Shown piece after piece: positions 6,142 through 14,207 of a DNA stretch of 18,082 nt. The notes under the pieces are model-generated. The model was not told where the DNA came from, ran no database searches, and saw only the letters and a program-made list of their open reading frames with translations. Position 1 is the stretch's first letter. Each line of letters starts with the position of its first letter. Position numbers and translations under genes: made by a program. This DNA is from Burkholderiales bacterium (GTDB taxonomy: Bacteria; Pseudomonadota; Gammaproteobacteria; Burkholderiales; SG8-39). The stretch is from contig JAENXP010000005.1 in NCBI GenBank assembly GCA_016649475.1, positions 1 through 18,082 of the forward strand, read 5' to 3'.

Positions 6142-8457
6142 TCAGCTCACCTTGGTGCCGCCCGCGGCGACCTTGGTTGTTTCATCTTGCACGGCAACGT
6201 CACTCACATGGCCGTAGTGGCGGTAGTAGCGGCCACCGTAGCCGCTGTATTCACCGTGATATTTGCTCGCCTTGTCGATATCAAGCTGGTTGAGCACCAC
6301 GCCCAGGCTCACGAGCGACGCTTCACTGACGCGCTTCATCTGCGTCAGGCCGTGGCGCGCCAGCGGATAGGGCGTGCTGTCGGCCTTCACCACGTACAGA
6401 ATGGAGCTGGCGTACTGCGACAGCACCAGCGCGTCGCTGACCACCCGCAACGGCGGACTGTCGATAATGACCACGTCGAAAGCTTGCTGCAGTGACTGCA
6501 TGACATCAGCGAAACGGTGCGACGAAATCAATTCCAGCGGGTTGAGCGGCACCCGGCCCGACTGCAGCACCCACAGATTCGAGTCCTCCGCCGGATAGAC
6601 GCACTCGTCGAGCGGCACGGTGCCCGCCACGAGTTCGGACAGCCCCGGCCGGCGCGGATCCCCGCCGAGCGAGCGCGCGACTTTCGGCCGCCGCATGTCG
6701 GCTTCCACCAGCAGCGTCTTCTTGATCTGCGAGAATGCGAACGCCAGATTGCACGCGACCGTGGTCTTGCCTTCCTCGGGCAGCGAAGACGTCACCAGCA
6801 CGACCTTCTGCGGTGAATCTATTCCGGAAAGCATCAAATCGCTGCGGATGCTGCGTATCCCCTCGGCAAACGGGCTGTGGTTGTCTTCCACGAACAAGCG
6901 CTCGATCGACGCGGATTTCTGCCGCATGCGCGGCAGCACTCCGACCGCCTTGACCTCGAGCTTGGACTCGACCTCGTGACTCGTCTTCACGGTGACGTCG
7001 AGCTGCGCCAGCAGGAGCGCAATCGCCACCGCCACCGCCAGCGCCACCAGCATGGCTATGCCGACGATGTTGCGCTTGTTCGGCCCGGAAGGCGCATTGG
7101 GCAATTTCGCGACATCGATCACGCGCGCGATCGCCGAGGGCACATCACCGGTGTTCGTCTCCTTGGCGCGCTGCGTGAACAGGTCGTAGAGCTGGCGGTT
7201 GGACGCCACCTCGCGCTCGAGCCGGGCGAGCGTGAATTCCTTGCGGTTGTATTCCTGGGTCTCCAGCTTCGCCCGCGCCACGGCACGCTCCAGCGTAGCC
7301 TCGTTCGCCTTGGCGACCTCGTAATCCTTTTTTACCGTCTCGACCACTATGCCGACCTGGCTGTGCAGATTGTCCCGCACCGCCTTGAGATCGGATTGCG
7401 CGGAGACCATTTTCGGGTGCTCGGGCCCGTAGCGCTTGGAGGCCTCACTGACCCGCCTCTCGGCTTCGGCCTCGGCTTCCTTGAACCGCGTCACGACCGG
7501 ATTGTTCTGCACTACCGGCAGCGATTCCAGCTTCGCCATGGACGATTCCTGCCGCGCAACGTTGACCTGGTTGTAGCGCGCCTCCGCTTCCAGCCGTTTC
7601 TTGCGCGCGTCTTCGCGTGCGGACTCAAGCTCCTCAAGCTGGCGTATCGCGCCGGAAACAGCGACGCCCTTTGCGACCACGATTCTTTCGCGTTCGCGGA
7701 ATTCCTGCAGCGCGCGTTCCGATTCGTTGAGCTTCTGCTTTAGCTCCACCGCCTGGTCGCGCAGAAACGCCATCGAGCGCCGCGTCGTTTCACCGCGCTG
7801 CTCCAGATCCGATACGATGTAAAGCATCGCCAGCGTGTTCGGCACGCGCTCGGCGAGCACCGGGTCGTGCGAATCGAAGCTCAGCTTCACCAATTGCGTG
7901 TTGCGCACGGGCTGCAGGCTGATCCCCGCCATCACCTGCGCAGTCACGCTTTCAGCGAGTTCCACCTCGCTGGCAACTTTGACCGGTTTGGCAGCCGGGA
8001 GAAATTGCGCCGGCACCCATTCCGCATACCAGGGTTTCGCACGCTGGCGCGGATCGTATTCCGGGTGTTTCGTCAGCTGCATGACGCGCACCAGCCTTTC
8101 GGCGAGCTCGCGCGATTTTATGATTTCGAACTGCGTCAGAAAATAGTCGCGCGTGGTGCCGATGAAGGATTCGTAGATATCCTGATTCGACACTACTTTC
8201 GGTTTGCCCATTTCGACCATGACGGTCGCGGTCGAGCGATAGATCGGCCGCAGGCTGGAGGCGTACAAGGACGCCAGCATGCCCACGGCGATCACGACCA
8301 GGAGAATGCCCCACTTGTAACGGTTGAGCGTGCGCAGATAACGCACCACGTCGGGCGGGGGCGGCTCTCCGGCAATGGGAGCAAAGTTCGACAGTTGCAT
8401 ATCCTGATTTGAGGTTCTATCCATTGCGTTTGAACGCGTCCATAAGTTATACGCCAT
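6142..8457 (-). CDS. Polysaccharide biosynthesis tyrosine autokinase / chain-length determinant (Wzc/GumC-BY-kinase type)
   Basis: Inner-membrane regulator of capsule or exopolysaccharide polymerisation and export. From the ATG at 8457 it has 771 residues: a Wzz-type N-terminus with transmembrane helix at about 50-68, a long periplasmic coiled-coil part (about 225-430) with 'RYGPEHPKM', a second transmembrane helix at about 463-485, then a cytoplasmic BY-kinase domain. That domain has Walker A 'SSLPEEGKTT' (557-566), Walker A' 'VEADMRRP' (584-591; Glu where Asp is more usual), Walker B 'VVIIDSPP' (662-669), and a C-terminal cluster of six tyrosines (733, 737, 740, 744, 745, 748) for autophosphorylation. 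ATGs at 8424 and 8400 are alternative starts; none has a strong ribosome site. No wza, phosphatase, polymerase or glycosyltransferase gene is next to it, so it looks isolated here. Confidence 0.88.
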   Translation of the reverse strand: MAYNLWTRSNAMDRTSNQDMQLSNFAPIAGEPPPPDVVRYLRTLNRYKWGILLVVIAVGMLASLYASSLRPIYRSTATVMVEMGKPKVVSNQDIYESFIGTTRDYFLTQFEIIKSRELAERLVRVMQLTKHPEYDPRQRAKPWYAEWVPAQFLPAAKPVKVASEVELAESVTAQVMAGISLQPVRNTQLVKLSFDSHDPVLAERVPNTLAMLYIVSDLEQRGETTRRSMAFLRDQAVELKQKLNESERALQEFRERERIVVAKGVAVSGAIRQLEELESAREDARKKRLEAEARYNQVNVARQESSMAKLESLPVVQNNPVVTRFKEAEAEAERRVSEASKRYGPEHPKMVSAQSDLKAVRDNLHSQVGIVVETVKKDYEVAKANEATLERAVARAKLETQEYNRKEFTLARLEREVASNRQLYDLFTQRAKETNTGDVPSAIARVIDVAKLPNAPSGPNKRNIVGIAMLVALAVAVAIALLLAQLDVTVKTSHEVESKLEVKAVGVLPRMRQKSASIERLFVEDNHSPFAEGIRSIRSDLMLSGIDSPQKVVLVTSSLPEEGKTTVACNLAFAFSQIKKTLLVEADMRRPKVARSLGGDPRRPGLSELVAGTVPLDECVYPAEDSNLWVLQSGRVPLNPLELISSHRFADVMQSLQQAFDVVIIDSPPLRVVSDALVLSQYASSILYVVKADSTPYPLARHGLTQMKRVSEASLVSLGVVLNQLDIDKASKYHGEYSGYGGRYYRHYGHVSDVAVQDETTKVAAGGTKVS

Positions 8458-8822
8458 GTACCCACGTCCCAATTTACATTATTTCCCCAAATTTACAATG
8501 CCCTACGGCGTTTATTTGACAAAGTTTTACAGACCGGGGCGGGCATGCGTGACATATTCATCGGCATTGCGGGAGTTGGCTGAGTCTGGTTGCGGGATCT
8601 GCTCCAGTCAGTGTCCCCGTCCGCTCCGACGCACAACATGTCCGACCCATCGACAATATGGGAGTGCTGACGCTGCACGAGTTTGATCATCATCAATTTT
8701 CGCGGCTTTTTCGGCCAGTCAGGGTAACGGTGCCTCAGCGCGGCGTAGGCGAGCTCGAAAGCAGTCCAGTTGTGGCGCAAAATGCCACAATGCCAGGGTA
8801 TCCATCACATCCAGGAAAAGCC
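8458..8822. other. 365-nt intergenic spacer between divergent kinase and dehalogenase genes
   Basis: No convincing gene. The part near the kinase (8471-8530) is AT-rich and should hold its promoter: on the minus strand TTGTCA (8522-8517) precedes TGTAAA (8497-8492) with a long 19-bp spacer. AATTTACA occurs twice (8471-8478 and 8490-8497), 19 bp apart. On the plus strand TTGACA (8516-8521) has no -10 at the right distance. A 95-codon frame on the minus strand (8493-8780) has no recognisable similarity or ribosome site. Next to the dehalogenase is an inverted repeat at 8770-8790. The middle (8540-8760) shows nothing I can name. Confidence 0.5.
8770..8790. promoter_or_regulatory. Inverted repeat upstream of dehalogenase
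   Basis: TTGTGGC (8770-8776) and GCCACAA (8784-8790) are perfect 7-bp inverted arms around a 7-nt spacer, centred 43 nt before the dehalogenase start. It could be a repressor or activator site or a leader hairpin; no T run follows, so it is not a terminator. Confidence 0.35.
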
Positions 8823-9485
8823 ATGAAACCACTCGCTCTCGTCTTCGATGCCTACGGCACGCTCTACGACGTGCATTCGGTGATCGCCCTTTGCGAGCGC
8901 TTCTGGCCCGGCAAAGGCGGCGCCGTGAGTCAGCTTTGGCGCACGAAGCAACTCGAATACACCTGGCAGCGCAGTCTGATGCAGCGCTATGTGCCTTTCA
9001 GCAGCATTACCGAGGACGGGCTGCGTTATGCCTGTGCCGCGCTCGGTCTGGAGCTGGGCGATGCGCAGCTGGCCGCCCTGATGCAGCAATACCTCAAGCT
9101 CAGCCCTTATCCGGAGGCACTGCCCGCACTGGAGGCGCTACGCGGGCGCAAGCTCGCGATTTTGTCCAATGGTTCGCCGGACATGCTCGATCCACTGGTC
9201 GCGGCGAGCGGCCTGGACAAGGTGCTGGACGCAGTGCTGAGCGTGGCCGAGGTGAAAATATTCAAGCCCGATCCGCGCGTGTATCAGATCGCTGTAGACC
9301 GGCTGGGCGTGCCGAAGGAGGCGATCGGTTTCGTCTCGTCCAACTGCTGGGACGCCTGCGGCGCCAAGTCCTTCGGCTTTCGCACCTACTGGATCAACCG
9401 CGCCGGCGCCCCGCTCGATGCGCTGGACGCAAGGCCCGATCACACCATCGCGCGGCTTACCGATCTCGCCGCGCTGGTCGGATAA
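8823..9485 (+). CDS. (S)-2-haloacid dehalogenase (haloacid dehalogenase type II)
   Basis: HAD-superfamily hydrolase expected to convert L-2-haloacids to D-2-hydroxyacids through an aspartyl ester; cytoplasmic, 220 residues. All residues known from the Pseudomonas L-DEX YL enzyme are present with a constant offset of one to three: Asp9 nucleophile and Thr13 in 'FDAYGTLYD', Arg40 in 'LWRTKQLEYTW', Ser115-Asn116 in 'LSNGSP', Lys148 and Tyr154 in 'FKPDPRVY', and Ser172, Asn174 and Asp177 in 'VSSNCWD'. This full set separates it from phosphatase-type HAD proteins. ATG 8823 is chosen for AGGA seven nt upstream and because it opens beta-1 directly; the frame is open upstream to 8658 without similarity. 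It stands alone, with an inverted repeat before it. The natural substrate may not be halogenated. Confidence 0.87.
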   Translation: MKPLALVFDAYGTLYDVHSVIALCERFWPGKGGAVSQLWRTKQLEYTWQRSLMQRYVPFSSITEDGLRYACAALGLELGDAQLAALMQQYLKLSPYPEALPALEALRGRKLAILSNGSPDMLDPLVAASGLDKVLDAVLSVAEVKIFKPDPRVYQIAVDRLGVPKEAIGFVSSNCWDACGAKSFGFRTYWINRAGAPLDALDARPDHTIARLTDLAALVG

Positions 9486-9581
9486 CCGCCATCCGCGCCG
9501 GTGTCCGCGACAAACCCGCGTTCGTCGACGTTCTGCCTGGCGCCCGCCTGGCGCACGCTGCCGGCTGCCACCGGCGGCTGG

Positions 9582-9587
9582 TATCAT
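9582..9587 (+). promoter_or_regulatory. Possible -10 box before NUDIX gene
   Basis: TATCAT 36 nt before the NUDIX start, in the 137-nt spacer after the dehalogenase. No good -35 hexamer is seen at 16-18 bp, so this is a weak call. Confidence 0.25.
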
Positions 9588-9622
9588 AGCGCGCATACCC
9601 AAGCTTACCGGCACCCGCCCCG

Positions 9623-10159
9623 ATGAAATTCTGCCCCAACTGCGGCACCAGCGTGGTCCTCAAAATACCTGAGGGTGACAGCTTGCCGCGCCACGTGTGC
9701 GAGGCCTGCGCCACCATCCATTACTCGAATCCGAAGATGGTCATCGGGTGCATCCCCGAGTGGGAAAACAAAATCCTGCTGTGCAAACGAGCGATCGAAC
9801 CACGCCTGGGCTACTGGACGCCGCCGGCGGGCTTCATGGAAAACGGCGAAACTACCGCGGAGGGGGCGCTGCGCGAGACACTGGAGGAAGCCAACGCCCA
9901 CGTCGAGATCGGCGACCTTTACACCATGTTGTCGGTGCCTCAGGTCAACCAGGTGCACATATTCTACCGCGCGCGGCTGCTCGATCTCGAATTCGCTCCA
10001 GGCCCGGAAAGCCTGGAAGTGGCGCTGTTCGAAGAGGCCGAAATTCCGTGGAAAGAAATCGCTTTTCGCACCATCTCGACCACCCTCAGACATTATTTCG
10101 AGGACCGCAGGCTGGGACGCTACGGCTGCCACTCCGGCGCCATTTTGCCCCTCAAATAA
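9623..10159 (+). CDS. Zinc-ribbon NUDIX hydrolase, NUDX23 (FAD pyrophosphatase)-like
   Basis: A 178-residue nucleoside-diphosphate-linked-X hydrolase. The N-terminus is a zinc ribbon with Cys4, Cys7, Cys26 and Cys29. The NUDIX box runs from Gly70 to Ala92 (G-x5-E-x7-RE-x-L-EE), with Arg84, Glu85, Glu88 and Glu89 in place; the usual Gly after the last Glu is Asn91. The layout 'IPEGDSxxRxxCxxC', 'YSNPKMVIGC', 'LLCKR', 'WTPPAGFMENGE' and 'FAPGPESLE' strongly recalls plant NUDX23, which hydrolyses FAD and ADP-ribose; that is from memory of the family, so the substrate is an inference. The start ATG has no clear Shine-Dalgarno. It is convergent with the ammonium transporter gene, with two hairpins between them. 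An alternative reading is a NADH pyrophosphatase-like enzyme, but the protein is too short for NudC. Confidence 0.83.
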   Translation: MKFCPNCGTSVVLKIPEGDSLPRHVCEACATIHYSNPKMVIGCIPEWENKILLCKRAIEPRLGYWTPPAGFMENGETTAEGALRETLEEANAHVEIGDLYTMLSVPQVNQVHIFYRARLLDLEFAPGPESLEVALFEEAEIPWKEIAFRTISTTLRHYFEDRRLGRYGCHSGAILPLK

Positions 10160-10162
10160 GGG

Positions 10163-10178
10163 CCAAATACGGATTTGG
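10163..10178. terminator. Small hairpin after NUDIX gene
   Basis: CCAAAT (10163-10168) and ATTTGG (10173-10178) make a perfect 6-bp stem with a 4-nt loop directly after the NUDIX stop codon. It is followed by G residues rather than T, so termination activity is doubtful. Confidence 0.3.
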
Positions 10179-10206
10179 GGGGTCTACCCTGGAGCACGCC
10201 TTGGTC

Positions 10207-10239
10207 GGAGCCTGTTGCGCTAGCGCTGCAACGGGCTCC
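10207..10239. terminator. Hairpin between convergent NUDIX and amt genes
   Basis: GGAGCC-T-GTTGC (10207-10218) pairs with GCAAC-G-GGCTCC (10228-10239): 12 pairs including one T/G, 9-nt loop. It sits midway between two convergent genes, as a shared terminator would, but lacks a T run on either strand. Confidence 0.45.
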
Positions 10240-10262
10240 GCGGACGTCGCGCGACGGCGAGT

Positions 10263-11456
10263 TCAAGTCTCCGGCGTCGCGTTGATTTTGTGTATCGACA
10301 GGTCGGCGCCGTTGAATTCCTCCTCGGCATCCAGGCGCAGGCCGACCGTGGCCTTGAGCAATCCATAGACCAGGGCGCCGCCGACCAGCGCGACCGAAAT
10401 GCCCAGCGCAGTGCCGGCCAGTTGCGACATGAAGCTCACCCCGCCCATGCCACCCAGCGCCTTGACACCGAATATCCCTGCGGCGATACCGCCCCAGGCG
10501 CCGCACAGCCCGTGCAGCGGCCATACGCCGAGGACATCGTCGATTTTCCAGCGGTTCTGCGTCAGCGTGAACATGTTGACGAAAATGAAACCGGCCACCG
10601 CTCCCACCAGGAGCGATGCAATCGGGTGCATCACATCGGACCCGGCGCACACCGCGACCAGGCCGGCGAGCGGGCCGTTGTGCACGAAACCCGGGTCGTT
10701 GCGACCGGCAACCAGGGCGGCGAGCGTACCTCCTGCCATCGCCATGAGCGAATTCATCGCCACCAGACCGCTCACCTTGTCCAGCGTTTGTGCCGACATG
10801 ACATTGAAACCGAACCAGCCTACCGAGAGTATCCAGGCGCCCAACGCGAGAAACGGAATGCTGGAGGGCGGATGCGCAGTCATGCCCTTGCCGTCCTTGC
10901 TGTAGCGCCCGCTGCGCGCGCCCAGAAACAGCACCGCGACCAGCCCGATCCAGCCGCCGACCGCGTGCACCACGACCGAGCCGGCGAAATCATGGAACTC
11001 CGCGCCAAACGCAGACTTGAGCCAGGCCTGTATCCCATAGTGCTGATTCCAGGCGATGCCTTCGAAAAAAGGATAGACGAAGCCCACCAGCAGGAACGAG
11101 GCCGCAAGCTGCGGGTAGAACCTGGCGCGCTCGGCAATGCCGCCCGAGACGATGGCCGGAACGGCCCCGGCAAAAGTCAGCAGGAAAAAGAATTTCACCA
11201 GTTCGTAGCCGTTCTTTTGCGCCAGTTGTTCGGCGCCGTTGAAAAAACCGACGCCGTAGGCAATGCCGTAACCGATGAAAAAATAGGCGACTGTGGATAT
11301 GGAAAAATCACTGAGGATTTTCACCAGCGCATTGACCTGGTTCTTCCAGCGTACCGTGCCCAGTTCGAGAAAGGCGAAGCCCGAGTGCATCGCAAGCACC
11401 ATGATCCCGCCCAACAGCACGAACAGCACATCCCCGCCTGATTTGAAATTTTCCAT
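10263..11456 (-). CDS. amt: Ammonium transporter (Amt family)
   Basis: Inner-membrane channel/transporter for ammonium; 397 residues, about eleven hydrophobic segments. The family signature 'HDFAGSVVVHAVGG' carries the periplasmic Asp156 and the pore His164, and the second pore histidine is His315 in 'PLHGLCGAWGG' (E. coli AmtB Asp160, His168 and His318). 'GGIAERARF' and 'GWFGFN' match the pore-lining helices. The N-terminus 'LAMHSGFAFLELGTVRWKNQVNALVK' differs from E. coli AmtB ('GLALFYGGLVRKKN') and belongs to the branch with 'HSGFAFLELG'. There is no cleaved leader, and the start follows GGGGAGGGGG directly. No glnK gene adjoins it, although amt-glnK pairs are common. Bases 11457-11681 should hold its promoter; CATAAT (11530-11525, minus strand) is a possible -10. 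Confidence 0.9.
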   Translation of the reverse strand: MENFKSGGDVLFVLLGGIMVLAMHSGFAFLELGTVRWKNQVNALVKILSDFSISTVAYFFIGYGIAYGVGFFNGAEQLAQKNGYELVKFFFLLTFAGAVPAIVSGGIAERARFYPQLAASFLLVGFVYPFFEGIAWNQHYGIQAWLKSAFGAEFHDFAGSVVVHAVGGWIGLVAVLFLGARSGRYSKDGKGMTAHPPSSIPFLALGAWILSVGWFGFNVMSAQTLDKVSGLVAMNSLMAMAGGTLAALVAGRNDPGFVHNGPLAGLVAVCAGSDVMHPIASLLVGAVAGFIFVNMFTLTQNRWKIDDVLGVWPLHGLCGAWGGIAAGIFGVKALGGMGGVSFMSQLAGTALGISVALVGGALVYGLLKATVGLRLDAEEEFNGADLSIHKINATPET

Positions 11457-11513
11457 TCCCCCTCCCCTTTGCTGAATATCCGAAACGACCGTAATGCCGC
11501 ATTGCGGCCCCGA

Positions 11514-11529
11514 ATAATTCGCGCATTAT
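11514..11529. promoter_or_regulatory. Short inverted repeat upstream of amt
   Basis: ATAAT (11514-11518) and ATTAT (11525-11529) are inverted half-sites with a 6-nt GC-rich spacer, overlapping a possible -10 box (CATAAT, minus strand). In the same 225-nt spacer, GCCGC/GCGGC (11496-11508) and CTTTCG/CGAAAG (11607-11625) can form small hairpins. Position suggests control of amt, but no known binding site is recognised and no sigma-54 type GG/GC promoter is evident. Confidence 0.25.
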
Positions 11530-11681
11530 GTAGTTTTCCGCCTGGTTTGTATCCTCCCGGAACGTGGACGCCGCGACGCACCTTGTGCTAGCGTGCCGCA
11601 TGTCAACTTTCGGCGTCCGCGAAAGCACGGTGAACGCATGCAGATTCGCCATGTGTTCAGGGCGCGCTTTGCATTACGACC

Positions 11682-12401
11682 ATGATTCCCTGGCTTGAAG
11701 GCGATCAACCGTTTCCGCCGCTAGTCAGCGCGCTGACCTATCCGAACGGCCTGATCGCCGCGGGCGGAGATCTGTCCCCGGAGCGCCTGCTCGCCGCTTA
11801 CCGCCAGGGCATTTTCCCCTGGTATTCCCGCAACGAGCCCATTCTGTGGTGGAGCCCCGATCCGCGCATGGTGCTGATTCCGTCCGAACTGAAAATCTCG
11901 CGCTCGCTCGCCAAGACGCTGCGCAACCGCGGCCACGAGATTCGTTTTGACAGCGCATTCGATGCGGTACTGCAGGGATGCGCCAGCAGAGGAGCGAGGC
12001 AAGGCCCGGGCGAGAGCGGCACCTGGATCACCGACGAAATGCGCTCGGCCTATCTGCAACTGCACGAACTCGGCTACGCGCACTCCGCGGAAACCTGGAT
12101 CGACGGCGAGCTCGCGGGCGGCTTGTACGGCGTGACCATCGGCCGCATGTTCTACGGCGAATCGATGTTCACCCGGGTGCGCGACGCCTCCAAGATGGCA
12201 ATGGTGCATCTGGTGCGGCGCCTGCAGCGGCAAGGCTGCGGCATGATCGATTGCCAGATGCATACCGCGCACCTGGCCAGTTTCGGTGCGCGCGCGATCG
12301 CGCGCACCGAATTTTCACTTCGGCTGCAGGAATTGGTAAACTACGCCGCAACACCGACCAAATGGAACGACCCAGAGGCCGAGAACGATGTCGCTGCTTA
12401 A
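11682..12401 (+). CDS. aat: Leucyl/phenylalanyl-tRNA--protein transferase
   Basis: Moves Leu or Phe from aminoacyl-tRNA onto N-terminal Lys or Arg of proteins, marking them for ClpS-ClpAP degradation (bacterial N-degron pathway); cytosolic. The 239-residue protein shows the family blocks in order: 'GIFPWY' (43-48), 'WWSPDPR' (56-62), 'TWITDEM' (114-120), 'AYxxLHxxGYAHSxExW', '[18 protein letters not shown]' (146-163) and '[15 protein letters not shown]' with the catalytic Gln192. The start ATG has no strong ribosome site but fits the family N-terminus (MIPWL). The end overlaps the bpt start by 14 nt, so the two transferases are probably made together. Confidence 0.93.
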   Translation: MIPWLEGDQPFPPLVSALTYPNGLIAAGGDLSPERLLAAYRQGIFPWYSRNEPILWWSPDPRMVLIPSELKISRSLAKTLRNRGHEIRFDSAFDAVLQGCASRGARQGPGESGTWITDEMRSAYLQLHELGYAHSAETWIDGELAGGLYGVTIGRMFYGESMFTRVRDASKMAMVHLVRRLQRQGCGMIDCQMHTAHLASFGARAIARTEFSLRLQELVNYAATPTKWNDPEAENDVAA

Positions 12402-13125
12402 CGATCTCCCGGATACCGTATTGCAGTTTTACGTGACTGCGCCTTATCCCTGCAGCTATCTGCCGGAGAAGCTGGCGCGCTCGCAGGTCGCCACCCCCAG
12501 CCACCTGATCTCCAATGACGTCTATAGCGGGCTGGTGAAGGCCGGCTTTCGCCGCAGCGGCATTTTCACCTACCGCCCCCACTGCGATGCCTGCCGCGCC
12601 TGCATTCCGGTGCGTATTGCGGTGGCGCATTTCAAGCCCGCGCGCATCCAGCGCCGCGCCTGGAAGCGGCACGACGCACTCGAGGCCTCTTCGCAAAGCT
12701 TGCGTTTTCGCAACGAGCACTACGCCCTCTACCTGCGCTATCAGGCTTTCCGCCATTCCGGCGGCGGCATGGATCAGGACAGCCGCGACCAGTATTCGCA
12801 CTTCCTGCTGCAAAGCCGGGTCAACACCCGCCTGATCGAGTTTCGCGAAGCGGGCAGGCTGATCATGGTGTCCATCGTCGACATACTTGGAGACGGCGTG
12901 TCTTCGGTCTACACCTTCTTCGAGCCCGGCATCGCCTCGGCCAGCTTCGGCACCTACAATATTCTGTGGCAGATCGAGCAATGCCGCACCCTGGGGCTGC
13001 CCTATCTGTATCTTGGTTACTGGATCAGGAACAGCCGCAAAATGGCCTACAAGGCCAAGTTCCAGCCGATCGAGGGATTGATCGACGGCAAGTGGAGCCG
13101 CCTCACAGACAAAGAGCTGGGCTGA
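12388..13125 (+). CDS. bpt: Aspartate/glutamate leucyltransferase (ATE1-like, Bpt)
   Basis: Bacterial homologue of arginyl-tRNA transferase that attaches Leu to N-terminal Asp or Glu, extending the N-degron pathway (shown for Vibrio vulnificus Bpt). 245 residues, normal length. The N-terminal domain has Cys22 and the cysteine cluster '[12 protein letters not shown]' (Cys66, 69, 72); the C-terminal GNAT-like domain has 'SSVYTFFEP' and '[12 protein letters not shown]' followed by '[13 protein letters not shown]'. It starts inside the aat gene (14-nt overlap) and is followed after 56 nt by pyrD. The aat-bpt pair gives this organism both known bacterial branches of N-terminal leucylation. No clpS or clpA gene lies in view. 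Confidence 0.92.
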   Translation: MSLLNDLPDTVLQFYVTAPYPCSYLPEKLARSQVATPSHLISNDVYSGLVKAGFRRSGIFTYRPHCDACRACIPVRIAVAHFKPARIQRRAWKRHDALEASSQSLRFRNEHYALYLRYQAFRHSGGGMDQDSRDQYSHFLLQSRVNTRLIEFREAGRLIMVSIVDILGDGVSSVYTFFEPGIASASFGTYNILWQIEQCRTLGLPYLYLGYWIRNSRKMAYKAKFQPIEGLIDGKWSRLTDKELG

Positions 13126-13181
13126 GCTGCGCGTTTTCCCGGCGCTCGCTTATCGCAGGCAGCGCACGGTAAAATCCAATC

Positions 13182-14207
13182 ATGCTGTATTCGCTGGCAC
13201 GCCCCCTGCTGTTTGCGCTGGACCCCGAGGCCGCGCACGACCTCGCGCTCGGCTCGCTCAAGCTGCTCGAGCGCGGCGGCGTAGCCTCGATGCTGGCCGG
13301 CACCGGGCCGGCGCAGCGCGTCGAGTGCATGGGCCTGGACTTTCCCAACGCGCTGGGCCTGGCCGCGGGCCTGGACAAGAACGGCGAGTACATCGACGCG
13401 CTGGCGGCACTGGGCTTCGGTTTCATCGAAATCGGCACGGTAACGCCGCGGCCGCAGCCCGGCAATCCGAAACCGCGCATGTTCCGCCTGCCTGAAGCCC
13501 AGGCCCTGATCAATCGCCTCGGATTCAACAACCAGGGCGTGGAGCGCCTGGTCGCCAATGTGCGGCGCGCGCGCTACCGCGGCATCCTCGGCATCAACAT
13601 CGGCAAGAATTTCGATACGCCGATCGGGCGCGCCGCCGACGACTACGAATTCTGCCTGGCGAAAGTGTATGCGCATGCGAGTTATGTCGCGGTGAACGTG
13701 TCCTCGCCCAACACCAAGGACCTGCGCCAGTTGCAGGGTGCGGACGAACTCGGCGCGCTCGCGGGCAAGCTGAAAACCGAGCAACAGCGCCTGGCGGACG
13801 CGCACGGGCGCTATGTGCCCCTGGTGCTCAAAATCGCTCCTGACCTCGACGACGCCGCGCTCGAAGTCATCGCAAAGTGCCTGCTCAAGCACAAGCTCGA
13901 TGGCGTCATCGCCACCAATACCACGGTATCGCGCACAGGTGTTTCCGGCCTGCGTCATGCCGGGGAAAGCGGCGGCCTTTCCGGTGCGCCGCTGCGCGAA
14001 GTTTCGAACGCGGTGATCCGCAAGCTCGCGCAGCTGCTCGAAGGCAGGATTCCGATCATCGGTGTCGGCGGCGTAATGGGCGCAGCCGACGCGTGCGCCA
14101 AACTGGCGGCAGGCGCCAGCCTGGTGCAGGTCTACACCGGATTCATATACCGCGGCCCGCCGTTGGTAGGCGAAATCCTGCGCGCCTTGCCTGCGGCCGC
14201 GCCATGA
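13182..14207 (+). CDS. pyrD: Dihydroorotate dehydrogenase (quinone), class 2
   Basis: Oxidises dihydroorotate to orotate in pyrimidine synthesis and passes electrons to membrane quinone. 341 residues with the class 2 hallmarks: an N-terminal helical membrane-contact segment ('[23 protein letters not shown]'), '[16 protein letters not shown]', '[20 protein letters not shown]', 'NRLGFNNQG', catalytic Ser175 in 'VNVSSPNT', 'LKIAPD', and the FMN phosphate site '[11 protein letters not shown]...[12 protein letters not shown]'. It follows bpt by 56 nt; TAAAAT just before the start could be a promoter element, but the ribosome site is weak. Its TGA overlaps the rnfB-like start (ATGA), so translation is coupled. 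Confidence 0.95.
   Translation: MLYSLARPLLFALDPEAAHDLALGSLKLLERGGVASMLAGTGPAQRVECMGLDFPNALGLAAGLDKNGEYIDALAALGFGFIEIGTVTPRPQPGNPKPRMFRLPEAQALINRLGFNNQGVERLVANVRRARYRGILGINIGKNFDTPIGRAADDYEFCLAKVYAHASYVAVNVSSPNTKDLRQLQGADELGALAGKLKTEQQRLADAHGRYVPLVLKIAPDLDDAALEVIAKCLLKHKLDGVIATNTTVSRTGVSGLRHAGESGGLSGAPLREVSNAVIRKLAQLLEGRIPIIGVGGVMGAADACAKLAAGASLVQVYTGFIYRGPPLVGEILRALPAAAP

Noticed and set aside
6208..6255. Repetitive-looking GTAGTGGCGGTAGTAGCGG tract
   Set aside because: It is the codon-level trace of the Tyr/Gly-rich tail of the tyrosine kinase, not a DNA repeat.
8516..8521. Perfect TTGACA hexamer on the plus strand
   Set aside because: No -10-like sequence 16-18 bp downstream (the DNA there is GC-rich); the next AT-rich hexamer is more than 30 bp away.
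8493..8780. 95-codon minus-strand frame in the kinase-dehalogenase spacer
   Set aside because: No ribosome site, no recognisable domain, mixed low-quality codon pattern; it would also cover the kinase promoter region.
10290..11441. 383-codon plus-strand frame opposite the ammonium transporter
   Set aside because: Shadow of a GC-rich gene; the minus-strand product has full Amt motifs and this frame has none.
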